DNA from: SCRA01 sp035533275 | GTDB lineage: Bacteria; Vulcanimicrobiota; Vulcanimicrobiia; Vulcanimicrobiales; SCRA01 | Length of the DNA stretch: 64,000 nt | Assembly (NCBI GenBank): GCA_035533275.1 | Contig: DATLUD010000030.1 | Coordinates: 1 to 64,000, forward strand | Direction: 5' to 3' | In this document: one piece after another, positions 15,464-23,267 of the stretch | Layout of the letters: the number at the start of each line of letters is the position of its first letter | Position numbering within the stretch: position 1 is the first letter of the stretch | The notes under the pieces: model-generated | What the model was told of the DNA's origin: nothing | The model's input: the letters and a program-made list of their open reading frames with translations, nothing else | Databases searched by the model: none | Made by a program: the position numbers and the translations under genes

Positions 15464-16306
15464 CTAGCGCGGAAGACCGACCGCGTTGCCGAAGAACAGC
15501 CCGATCGTGATCCCTTGCTGGTCGTAGATGTTGGCCCCGGTGGAGCGGTCGAAATGGCTGCCGAACGTACCCCCGACGATGATGCCGAAGTTGCGGCGGA
15601 ACCAGTGCTTCACCGTCACGTCGGCCTCGAAGAGGCGCTGGAACGTGGCGAACGACGGCGGGAAGCCCACGAGGACGCTGGGCTGGCTCCCGTTCAAGAG
15701 CGAGAGCGTCACCTGATTGCGCCCGATCTCGCTGTACTCGGCGACGAGCTGCGTGGCGGCCGCGTGGACGCCGTCGGTGTCGGAGGGCAGAAAGCGCAGC
15801 GTGTACACCATCCTCCCCGTGTAGACCGATGGCCCGATGCTGGCGTACTGCGTCGAGGTCCCGTCGGGGTTCTGCATCGTCGCCACGCCGAAGCCCATCA
15901 CCACGTTCTGCTCGGGGGTGAGCTTGGCATCGCCCTCGAGATATGCCATGCGATACGGCAAGATGGTGCCGTTGCCGAAGCTCACCTGCGCGTACGTGTA
16001 GAATCGTTGAGACCACGTGTGGTAGTCGTCGAGGTAGATCGCCTGGGCGCTCGAGCCCGTGGGGCGGTCGTTATCGTTGCGATTGAGCAGCGTGACGGAC
16101 GGAATGTCCTTGCCGCGGTCGAGCTGATACTTCAGCGTCTGAATCGACCACGGCCCGTAGAGATCGCCCGGACTCGAGAACGAATAGATCGAGTCGGTCG
16201 CCGTCACCTCGTCCGCGCGCGCGACGCCCCCGGCGAGCACCACCGACAGCACCAGCAACGCGCCAAGGATGCGCGGAAACACCTGGGTCAATCCAATCCT
16301 CCTCAT
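15464..16306 (-). CDS. Outer-membrane beta-barrel protein, YaiO-like
   Basis: A 280-residue exported protein when started at ATG 16306, which begins MRRIGLTQ and gives a standard signal peptide (ILGALLVLSVVLAGGVARA). The mature part has alternating polar/aromatic strands ending in aromatic residues (WSIQTLKYQL, FYTYAQVSFGNG, MVYTLRFLPSD, GITIGLFFGNAVGL), typical of a beta barrel of the YaiO class often found beside exopolysaccharide synthases. Longer starts further upstream overlap the bactofilin-like gene and add no signal. Eight bases separate it from the bactofilin-like gene and 19 from the PQQ lipoprotein, so co-expression is likely. The barrel could be the outer-membrane part of a polysaccharide exporter; this is inference from context. 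Confidence 0.75.
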   Translation of the reverse strand: MRRIGLTQVFPRILGALLVLSVVLAGGVARADEVTATDSIYSFSSPGDLYGPWSIQTLKYQLDRGKDIPSVTLLNRNDNDRPTGSSAQAIYLDDYHTWSQRFYTYAQVSFGNGTILPYRMAYLEGDAKLTPEQNVVMGFGVATMQNPDGTSTQYASIGPSVYTGRMVYTLRFLPSDTDGVHAAATQLVAEYSEIGRNQVTLSLLNGSQPSVLVGFPPSFATFQRLFEADVTVKHWFRRNFGIIVGGTFGSHFDRSTGANIYDQQGITIGLFFGNAVGLPR

Positions 16307-16313
16307 GCTGGTC

Positions 16314-17345
16314 TCACGCGTCCGCGACGAAGGTCTCGCCGTCGCCTTCGGTGATGACCCAGCCATAGATGCACGAACCGACTGCGAGTCGCATGCTCCG
16401 TCCGCCGTAGGCCGTCTTCGGCAGATCAACGGTGCCGACCACCGCTCCGGGCTCCAGCGTGACGCGCTCGTCGGCGAACACGTGTCCGAAGACCACGGCG
16501 CCGCGATCGATGAGCACGCTGCCGCGCGCGACCAGGTTGCCCAGGACGCGCGCCCCCGGCCCGATGGTAATGTCGCCGCCGGACTTGACGGAGCCCTTGA
16601 GCGTCGCCTTCGCGCCCACGCGCACCGTGCCCGACGCGATGACGTCGCCGTCCAGCGTCTCGCCCTCCGGCACGTCGTGCGCGGAGACGACGTGATCCCG
16701 GCCTCCGTATGCGATCATGGCGACCCGTTCCGGGGCGCCGACCGGCGGCAGGGCGGGCGCGCCCGAGGAGGCGCCGACCACGACGGGGCGGCCGAAGAGC
16801 CGCTTGAACGTCACGTTGGAGCCAACCGTCAACCGCTGCGCGGAGCTGGCCGATTGACCGAGGTCGCCGTCCGGGCCCACCGTGAGGTCGCGCTCGGCGT
16901 CGGCCCAGCGCTGCAGGCTGACGCCGCCCCCGATGGAGGCGTCGTCGTCCGCCGCCAGCGTTCTCAATCGAGCGTTGGCGCCGATGGCGACCTTGCCTTC
17001 GGCGTAGACGTCGAGCAGGGTGACCCCCTTGCCGGCGACCACCGCCCCGCGCGAGAGCAGCACGTCTTCATAGCGGCCGTTGTCGGGGAGCTCGAGACCG
17101 CTCACGACGCGGGCGTACTCGCGCCGGCGGGCCAGGAACTGCATGCGCACGCCCACGGCCGCCTTGTCGGCCAAGGCGCGCACCTTCTCGCGCAAGGACT
17201 TGCCCAGGTACCTGGGATCGCGCGTGTAGTTCTCGTCGATCGGCAGCGCGCCGTCGTCCTTGCGGGAGAGCATCTCCAAGAGTCCCGGGAGCATCGGCAG
17301 CACGATAAAGACCGCGAAGACCAGGTAGATCAACCACTCGCTCAT
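16314..17345 (-). CDS. Membrane-anchored polymer-forming (bactofilin-like) protein
   Basis: The 343-residue protein has one N-terminal helix (WLIYLVFAVFIVLPMLPGLL), a basic segment, and a long run of short glycine-turn beta repeats at about 90-330 (VTLLDVYAEGKVAIGANA, SGTVRVGAKATLKGSVKSGG, DITIGPGARVLGNLVARGS, VLIDRGAVVFGHVFADERV). This is the right-handed beta-helix pattern of bactofilins (DUF583), which polymerise and place envelope enzymes. The fusion to a membrane helix suggests it assembles at the cytoplasmic membrane. Its ATG overlaps the stop of the GT2 gene as ATGA, so the two are translationally coupled, implying a scaffold for the glycosyltransferase. Confidence 0.82.
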   Translation of the reverse strand: MSEWLIYLVFAVFIVLPMLPGLLEMLSRKDDGALPIDENYTRDPRYLGKSLREKVRALADKAAVGVRMQFLARRREYARVVSGLELPDNGRYEDVLLSRGAVVAGKGVTLLDVYAEGKVAIGANARLRTLAADDDASIGGGVSLQRWADAERDLTVGPDGDLGQSASSAQRLTVGSNVTFKRLFGRPVVVGASSGAPALPPVGAPERVAMIAYGGRDHVVSAHDVPEGETLDGDVIASGTVRVGAKATLKGSVKSGGDITIGPGARVLGNLVARGSVLIDRGAVVFGHVFADERVTLEPGAVVGTVDLPKTAYGGRSMRLAVGSCIYGWVITEGDGETFVADA

Positions 17346-18604
17346 GCTTTGGTGGCCCCCATGTCGCTGCGCTTCGTCTTCTCCCAGCCCGGCCGGCGGC
17401 TCTTCACGAAGTCGCCGATCGAGTCGACCCAGCCCGTGGTGATGGCCCACGAGTTGAACGGGAACATGTAGAAGAGAAACGGCAAGAGGTAGAGGCGCTT
17501 CGTCGAGCCGTCGAGGACCTCCGCGGTGGCGATCTGGTAGACGGGCGCGAAGTTGCCGAACGCGTTGTAGAGCACCACGGCGAATGCCAGCGCAATGCCC
17601 CCCGCGAAGGGCATGTGCCCCATCAGGAAGAGCAGCAGCGCCGCCAGCCAGCCCGAGAGCAGCAGGGGCGGCACGGCATAGCAGAGCAGGAGGAGCGCGC
17701 CGTCGAGGCGCTGCGCGAAGGAGAGCCCCTTCGTCGTTAGCACGCCGAGCAGATTGCTCGAGGCCACCGCGTTGTGTCCGCGGGACCAGCGCCGCAGCTG
17801 GCCGAAGCGCGCCGGCCAGGTCTCGGGAACCTCCTCGTAGCACTCCGCGCGGTTGTCGTAGACCACCTTCCAGCCGCGCCGGAAGATGGAGACCGTGAGC
17901 TCCGTGTCCTCCGCGAGGCTGCGCGGATCGAAGCCGCCGATCTCGTCGAGCAGACGCCGCCGGAAGCCGCCGACGGTACCGCCGTACTGCGGCAGGAGGT
18001 CGAAGTTGTAGCGCGCCTGCTGATCGACCTGATAGCCTCCGGCCCGCTCCATCGAGAGGAGCCGGGTGAGCATGTTGCGGCTGGTGTTGCGGGGGACGAC
18101 GCGCCCCATCACGGCGCCGACCTCGGGATCGATGAAGCCCTTGGCCAGGGCGCGGAGCACGCCCCGTCCCGGCGTGTAGTCGGCGTCGAAGACCAGCACG
18201 ATCTGCGCTTGCGCGTGAGCGAGCCCGACGTTGAGCGCGTTGGACTTGCCGCGCTCCTTCTGATCGACGCGCACGGGCTTGACGCGCGGATTGCGCGCCG
18301 CGTAGCGGGCGAGGATGACGGCGGTCTCGTCCTCCGAGTGGTCGTCGATGGGCAGGATCTCCAGCTTCTCCGCCGGGTAGTCGCTGGCGAGGATCGCATC
18401 GAGGCACTGCGCGGCCACCGCCTGCTCGTTGTGCATCGGAACGAGCACGGAGAGCATCGGCAAGTCCTCGTCGTAGGCGTCGGCAAAGGAGACGCGCTGG
18501 CGCGAGTAGACGCGCGAGAAGGTGAAGATCCAGTGCCGGATGGTGTAGACCACCATGACGGCGATGACGAACGCCAACCAGATCTGCAGGATCGTTACAA
18601 CCAT
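17342..18604 (-). CDS. Processive GT2 glycosyltransferase (PgaC/BcsA-like)
   Basis: The 420-residue membrane synthase has an N-terminal helix (LQIWLAFVIAVMVVYTI), a GT-A domain (about 50-285) and about four C-terminal helices. The GT2 motifs are complete: MLSVLVPMHNE, the DxD in VLVFDADYTPGRG, the catalytic region LAEDTELTVS, and QLRRWSRGH matching the QxxRW of processive beta-glycan synthases. It probably extrudes a beta-linked polysaccharide such as poly-N-acetylglucosamine. The start is ATG 18604, overlapping the upstream membrane gene by ten bases; an upstream extension in this frame is antisense to nothing recognisable and is a shadow. Coupling to the bactofilin-like gene and the YaiO-like barrel supports an exopolysaccharide system. 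Confidence 0.9.
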   Translation of the reverse strand: MVVTILQIWLAFVIAVMVVYTIRHWIFTFSRVYSRQRVSFADAYDEDLPMLSVLVPMHNEQAVAAQCLDAILASDYPAEKLEILPIDDHSEDETAVILARYAARNPRVKPVRVDQKERGKSNALNVGLAHAQAQIVLVFDADYTPGRGVLRALAKGFIDPEVGAVMGRVVPRNTSRNMLTRLLSMERAGGYQVDQQARYNFDLLPQYGGTVGGFRRRLLDEIGGFDPRSLAEDTELTVSIFRRGWKVVYDNRAECYEEVPETWPARFGQLRRWSRGHNAVASSNLLGVLTTKGLSFAQRLDGALLLLCYAVPPLLLSGWLAALLLFLMGHMPFAGGIALAFAVVLYNAFGNFAPVYQIATAEVLDGSTKRLYLLPFLFYMFPFNSWAITTGWVDSIGDFVKSRRPGWEKTKRSDMGATKA

Positions 18605-19380
18605 TCCCACGCCTCCAAATCGGCGTTGAGCCGCCGGCCGAGCGAAACGACGACGACCGAATAGACCCCGATGAAGTACGCGGCATCCATCAGCGGGCCG
18701 AGAAAGAGGTAGAGGTTCGCCTCGGCGATCGCTCCGAACCGCGCGACCAGCAGCGAGAACGCCGCGATGCGCACCAGCGAGAGGATCACGTCGAGGACGA
18801 CCGTGAAAACCAGCAGGCTCAAGCGCTCGAGCACCGAGAACGGCAGCAGGACGGAGACGATCCCCGAGAAGATCGGGGCGCACAGGATCATCAAGAGGCT
18901 GGTTCGTTCGACCAGCAGCATGAACGTCGCGCCGTCGTATGCCAGGCGACCGACGAAGAACGCGAAGAGCGCCGTGAGCATCAGCACGAAGAGGTTCGCG
19001 CCCAGCCAGTAGTAGAACGGAGAGCGCCGGTTCGGGACCAGAGCGCCGAGCACCATCAGAACGGCGCACGCCGCGGCCACCCACAACGAGCCCGTGACCG
19101 AGAGCGAGGGCAGGAGCGGGACGGGTACGCTCGCCGAGATCCCGAGAAAGCGGTCGGCTACCGGCGCCGAGGAAACGCCCGAGGACGCGAGCACCGCGTT
19201 GACTCCCTCCATCAGCCACGGCCAATACTGGCGAAGGGCGACGTACGTGACGATCAGACCCAGGACGAGCGTCAGCGCGCTGAAGATCCACCCCGCGGGG
19301 GTGACCCTGAGCGTACGGTGTGAGCGGTGGGGTCGAATGACACCCGACCGTTCCATGTGCGGCGAGAGTTCGGCGTTCAC
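18595..19380 (-). CDS. Multi-pass membrane protein, faintly exosortase-like
   Basis: This 261-residue protein, started at GTG 19380 with GGAGG 12 bases upstream, has about seven hydrophobic segments. The segment LCAPIFSGIVSVLLPF followed 37 residues after its Cys by SLVRIAAFSLLVARFG recalls the Cys..Arg part of exosortase/archaeosortase active sites. The expected third residue, a His, is not seen in the following helices, so it may be an inactive relative or an unrelated membrane protein. It is the first gene of the leftward run feeding the GT2 synthase, with a ten-base overlap, so a role in polymer production or anchoring is likely. No firm family assignment. Confidence 0.7.
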   Translation of the reverse strand: MNAELSPHMERSGVIRPHRSHRTLRVTPAGWIFSALTLVLGLIVTYVALRQYWPWLMEGVNAVLASSGVSSAPVADRFLGISASVPVPLLPSLSVTGSLWVAAACAVLMVLGALVPNRRSPFYYWLGANLFVLMLTALFAFFVGRLAYDGATFMLLVERTSLLMILCAPIFSGIVSVLLPFSVLERLSLLVFTVVLDVILSLVRIAAFSLLVARFGAIAEANLYLFLGPLMDAAYFIGVYSVVVVSLGRRLNADLEAWEWL

Positions 19381-19582
19381 GGCGACGTGCGGCCTCCACG
19401 ACAACAATGGCCGGAGAGCTATTGAGAGACTATCGGTTCGCGGGGGAACGAGCCGACGCGGTGAGTTTCCTGCCGTTCGGGGGTACTCGTGGGGCAACCT
19501 TCCGGCAGTTCGCCCATATGACCAACCTCTAGGACGAAAGCACTATTGTTATCGGCACAAGATCGGGGCGTATGCACCAACG

Positions 19583-20638
19583 ATGCTCAGATGGGTGATG
19601 TCTCTCGTCGTGACGGCCTGTCTATGTGCCGCCTGGCGGGGCTCCCCGGCGGCCGCGGCGGTTCCGCGCACGGGCGTTCCCGCGGCCTCCGCGCAGCTCG
19701 TTGAGCGCCAGGCCGCCGATTGGATCGCGTCCTCGTGCGTCGCCCCCGGCGGGGCGTTGCTCGTGCGCCCGCGGGGCTCGCTGATCAGCGGCTACTTCGG
19801 CAACCTCACCGCGGCGGGCTTGGTGGCGGCGCGCATGCACCTCGACGTCGCGCTGGGGTGGATGCGCTGGTACGTCGCCAACGCCCGGGGATCGGGGAGC
19901 GGCGTCGACGGCGTGCCCGACGACGCCACGATCGAGCCCCGAGGTCTGCTGCGCAGCCTGGGAAGGCCCGACTCCACCGATGCCTACGGCGCGACGTTCT
20001 TGAGCTTGACCTACGCCGCATATCAGATCGGCGATCCCGCCATGCGGGCGTTCATCGCCGACCATCGCGGCGACCTCCGGCGCATCGCCCTCTCCATCGT
20101 GGCGACGCAGCAGCCCAACGGCCTCACCTGGTCCCGCCCCCAGCACCACATCGCCTACGCCATCGACAACGAGCAGGTCTACCGCGGGCTGCTCGACGGC
20201 GTCAAGCTCATGCGCGAGGCCTATCACGACGCGTACATGGCCAACCGTCTGCACGCCTACGCCGTGGCGACGCACGCGGGTCTGTGGCACACGCTCTGGG
20301 ACCCGGGCACGCAGACGTTCCGTCCCTACGTCGGCGCCTCGGGCACGGGGCCGCAGGCCGACCTGTCCCGCGCCTATCCCGACGCGCTGGCGCAGGTGCT
20401 CGCCATCGTCTACGGCGTGGTCGACCCGTCCTCTCCGCTCGCCTCCGCGCTGCTCGCACGCGCCGCGCCCGCTCTCTCCGACCCCAACCGCGGCGATGTC
20501 GTGGAGTACCGCTACGCAATCGCCTACGCGAAGCGGCGCATGGGCTCCGACGTCGCCGGCCAGCTCGCGTTCACCGACCCGCCGCTCTGCGCCGACGCCG
20601 GCTGGCTGCTGCAAGTCGAGGCGCTGCCGCCTCCTTAG
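19583..20638 (+). CDS. Secreted alpha/alpha-toroid protein, possible glycan-active enzyme
   Basis: The 351-residue exported protein has a signal peptide (VMSLVVTACLCAAWRGSPAAAA). The body is helical hairpins with motifs typical of glycoside hydrolase/lyase toroids: GYFGNLTAAGLVAARM, ALGWMRWYVANARG, DSTDAYGATFLSLTYAAY, IAYAIDNEQVYRGLLDG. Acidic residues in DSTDAY and DNEQVY could be catalytic, but no GH family is assigned with confidence. Three nearby ATG codons (19583, 19592, 19598) make the start uncertain. It is divergent from the exopolysaccharide run with about 200 bases between, a context in which polysaccharide-trimming hydrolases are common. Confidence 0.7.
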   Translation: MLRWVMSLVVTACLCAAWRGSPAAAAVPRTGVPAASAQLVERQAADWIASSCVAPGGALLVRPRGSLISGYFGNLTAAGLVAARMHLDVALGWMRWYVANARGSGSGVDGVPDDATIEPRGLLRSLGRPDSTDAYGATFLSLTYAAYQIGDPAMRAFIADHRGDLRRIALSIVATQQPNGLTWSRPQHHIAYAIDNEQVYRGLLDGVKLMREAYHDAYMANRLHAYAVATHAGLWHTLWDPGTQTFRPYVGASGTGPQADLSRAYPDALAQVLAIVYGVVDPSSPLASALLARAAPALSDPNRGDVVEYRYAIAYAKRRMGSDVAGQLAFTDPPLCADAGWLLQVEALPPP

Positions 20639-21783
20639 CCGCCGGCGCGGACGATCGCATTCCAGTACCAGATCCCGTAGAGCCCCGCGGCCACGGACCA
20701 GACGATCAGCACGCGCGTCCAAACCGGCAGGCCGCGGCGCGCGGCCAACGCCATCAGCGCAAAGAGGTACGGCTCGAAGTCGAGGGCGTGGCGCATGCCA
20801 TACTGCGCGAAGCCGTTGACGTAATAGAGCATCGAGGGTCCCGCCACCAGCGCCGTCTGCGCCCACAGCCAGATCACCTCGGCGCGCGGACGCCGCGCCC
20901 ACAGCGCAAAGACGAGCGCCGGACTCGTCCACGTCAGCGCGACGCCCGAGAGGCTGGGAACGATCCACGGCGCGTGCGGCACGAGCGCCGGCGCCTGCGC
21001 GAAGAACGACCAGAGCTCGTACCCCAGATAACGCAGCGCGAACGGCGAGCCGACCGGCGAGCCGGCTTGATCTTGGTGGAACCACGCGGTGTAGCCGATG
21101 TCGGCGAACGTTCCCCAGCGTGCCTGGTTGTACCACAGCCAAAACGCCGCGAACGGCACGATTGCCGCGGCGAAGCCCGCGAGCGCGCGCCGGCGGTCCT
21201 GCGCGCGCACCAGCGCGAGCGCATAGAGCGGCAGCGCCAGTACCAGCGAGAAGCGCGAGAGGGCAGCGCAGGCGCCGAGGGCGGCCACCAGCCACCCGCG
21301 ACGCCGTCCCGCAAGCTCCGCCAGCGCCAGCGTGGTGAAGCAGACGGCACAGACGTGCGCGAGCATCCAGACGTCGCCCAGCTGGCTGCACCACCACAGG
21401 TCCGTGCCCGCTGCGTAGAAGGCCAGCAGCCACCATCGCGGCGTCCGCGGCACCTCCAAGCGGATCGCCAGCGCCCCGGCGGCGGCGACGGCGGCGGCTC
21501 CCAGCAGGAGCGCGAGCGTGGTCTGGTTGGTGGAGAGGCCGAAGAGCGCGACCGCGGGCATCAACAGGATCGCGGGGAGCGGGGCCTCGATGACGTAATA
21601 TGCGCCGTGATGGCGCAACGCGTCGATCCACGCTCCGGGCCAGTCGATCCAGACGTGGCCGTGCAAGAACGCGTCGGCCAAGCGCACGTAGTTGTCGTAG
21701 GGCGTATGGCGCCCGTGGGCGCTCAGCGCGAAGAGCGCGAAGGCGACGGCGCCGGCGATCCAGGGCTCGCGCCGCTCGCTCAT
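20635..21783 (-). CDS. Multi-pass membrane glycosyltransferase-like protein
   Basis: This 382-residue protein has about nine hydrophobic helices. An early HTPYDNYVRLADAFLHGH loop resembles the acidic first periplasmic loop of GT-C (GT39/GT83-type) transferases, which take sugar from a polyprenyl carrier. Conserved-looking features include FHQDQAG and the RHALDFEPYLFALMAL segment near the end. Its ATG overlaps the end of the DUF2723 gene as ATGA, so the two are coupled and probably act on the same glycan. It converges on the secreted toroid protein with a 4-base overlap of stop codons. The donor and acceptor are unknown. Confidence 0.75.
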   Translation of the reverse strand: MSERREPWIAGAVAFALFALSAHGRHTPYDNYVRLADAFLHGHVWIDWPGAWIDALRHHGAYYVIEAPLPAILLMPAVALFGLSTNQTTLALLLGAAAVAAAGALAIRLEVPRTPRWWLLAFYAAGTDLWWCSQLGDVWMLAHVCAVCFTTLALAELAGRRRGWLVAALGACAALSRFSLVLALPLYALALVRAQDRRRALAGFAAAIVPFAAFWLWYNQARWGTFADIGYTAWFHQDQAGSPVGSPFALRYLGYELWSFFAQAPALVPHAPWIVPSLSGVALTWTSPALVFALWARRPRAEVIWLWAQTALVAGPSMLYYVNGFAQYGMRHALDFEPYLFALMALAARRGLPVWTRVLIVWSVAAGLYGIWYWNAIVRAGG

Positions 21784-23267
21784 CGCTTCGCTTCGTTCAC
21801 TTCGTAGACGCCGATGGGCGCGAAAGCGCTGGAAACGCGGCGCAGCGTGACGCCCGCGACCTGCGGGGTTCCGCTCAGCGCCAAGTAAACCGGGCGGCGC
21901 CGGAGCCACTGCGGAAACTGCCGAGCCACGCCATCGGGCCACGCCGAAACGATCAGCCGGCGCCCCATGGAGTGCTCCACGTACGCGGCGTAGCCCAGCG
22001 GCGTGGCGTCCAGCCACGGCGCCACCACGATCGCATCGGCGGGCGTGGCGGCGCGCACCGTGTCGATCACGCTCTGGGCCCCATGATCGTTGCGCAGACC
22101 GGCGATCCACGCGTTTCCGCGCAGAGCGGCCACGCCCGCGATCACGGTGACCGCCAGCGTGGCCCACGCGAGCGTTCGTTCCGTCACCGTGCCGGTGGCG
22201 AACCACGTCGAGGGAATCCACAGCCCGATGCCCACGCCCAGCAGCCAGAACGAGAGCAGAAAATAGCGCGCCACGTCGGCTTCGACCTCGCGGAAGGCCA
22301 CGGCGAACGGAACGGCGGCGAACGCCGCCAGCACCAGGCCCAAGACGGCGCGCCGCTCGCGCGCCCCCGCCACCACGATCCCAATGGCCGCCAAGGCCAG
22401 CCCCACGATGCCCAGCTCCGGCGCCGCCTGGCCCAGCCAGAAGCGCGCGTAGCCGGGATAGGCGCCCAGGTCGAAGGCGGCGCCGACGGTGGCGCCTGCG
22501 CCGAACTGACTCCCGCTCACCTCGGCCAGGAAGCCCTGCCACGAGGCGGGGTGGTTGTAGTCCCACAGAAAGCCGCCACGGATGCCCAACGCTGCTCGCG
22601 TGGGGTCGAGTCCGGCGGCCGTGACCATGGCCGAGCGGATGGGAAGGTAGGCGTAGAGCGCCAGGCAGGCCGCGACGATCGCGGCGCACGCGGCGACGGC
22701 GCGCGGCTCCACCCGGCGCCCACGCGCGAACGCCACGACCACCAATCCCGGCGCCAGCCACAGAGCGATCGGGTGGTTGGCCAGCCCCAGGCCGAACCAC
22801 AGCGCGGACCATCGCAGCATCCGTGGGTCACCGTCCAGATGGTACTCCAGGGCGCAGGCGATGGCGAGCGTGGCCAGCAGCAGGGCGAGATCGTGCACGT
22901 CGGCGCGGACGGCGCGCGTCCAGACGACGGATCCGCAGGCGAACCACCACGCGCCGACCAGAGCGAGCGGCGGGAAGGCTCCCAAGCGCACCGCCACACG
23001 AAACGCCATCCACGCGGCTCCCGCCGAGGCAAACGCGCACATCGCGTTCATCCGCCACGCCACGCTCCCGATCGGGAGCGCGTGCGAGAAGGCCCAGCCC
23101 ACGAGCGTGAAGAGCGGAAAGCCGGTGGGGTGGGCGATACCGAGGATGTATGGAACCGTTTGGAGCTCGCCGGTGTCCCAGAAGGCGGGATATCCCCCGC
23201 ACGAGGCAAGGTACAGCGCCAATGGCGCGAGAAACGCGAGGGCTCCCAACAGCCGAAGCACGAGCAT
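21780..23267 (-). CDS. DUF2723-family membrane protein (TMEM260-like O-mannosyltransferase family)
   Basis: The 495-residue protein has the diagnostic DUF2723 N-terminus: a first helix, then GYPAFWDTGELQTVPYILGIAHPTGFPLF, equivalent to the FWDSGEF..HPPGYPL motif of TMEM260, a GT-C type protein mannosyltransferase. About ten helices follow, with a soluble C-terminal part. Bacterial members are thought to glycosylate envelope proteins or glycans; the substrate here is unknown. Its start codon at 23267 overlaps the divergent serA start by two bases, so one of the two starts may be wrong; GTG 23261 would remove the overlap. Confidence 0.82.
   Translation of the reverse strand: MLVLRLLGALAFLAPLALYLASCGGYPAFWDTGELQTVPYILGIAHPTGFPLFTLVGWAFSHALPIGSVAWRMNAMCAFASAGAAWMAFRVAVRLGAFPPLALVGAWWFACGSVVWTRAVRADVHDLALLLATLAIACALEYHLDGDPRMLRWSALWFGLGLANHPIALWLAPGLVVVAFARGRRVEPRAVAACAAIVAACLALYAYLPIRSAMVTAAGLDPTRAALGIRGGFLWDYNHPASWQGFLAEVSGSQFGAGATVGAAFDLGAYPGYARFWLGQAAPELGIVGLALAAIGIVVAGARERRAVLGLVLAAFAAVPFAVAFREVEADVARYFLLSFWLLGVGIGLWIPSTWFATGTVTERTLAWATLAVTVIAGVAALRGNAWIAGLRNDHGAQSVIDTVRAATPADAIVVAPWLDATPLGYAAYVEHSMGRRLIVSAWPDGVARQFPQWLRRRPVYLALSGTPQVAGVTLRRVSSAFAPIGVYEVNEAKR

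Noticed and set aside
21780..21812. GAACGAAGCGAAGCG near the end of the DUF2723 gene as a fourth copy of the dispersed repeat.
   Set aside because: Lacks the CCCCAC and GTGGGG arms and encodes the C-terminus of the protein; similarity is limited to a short low-complexity stretch.
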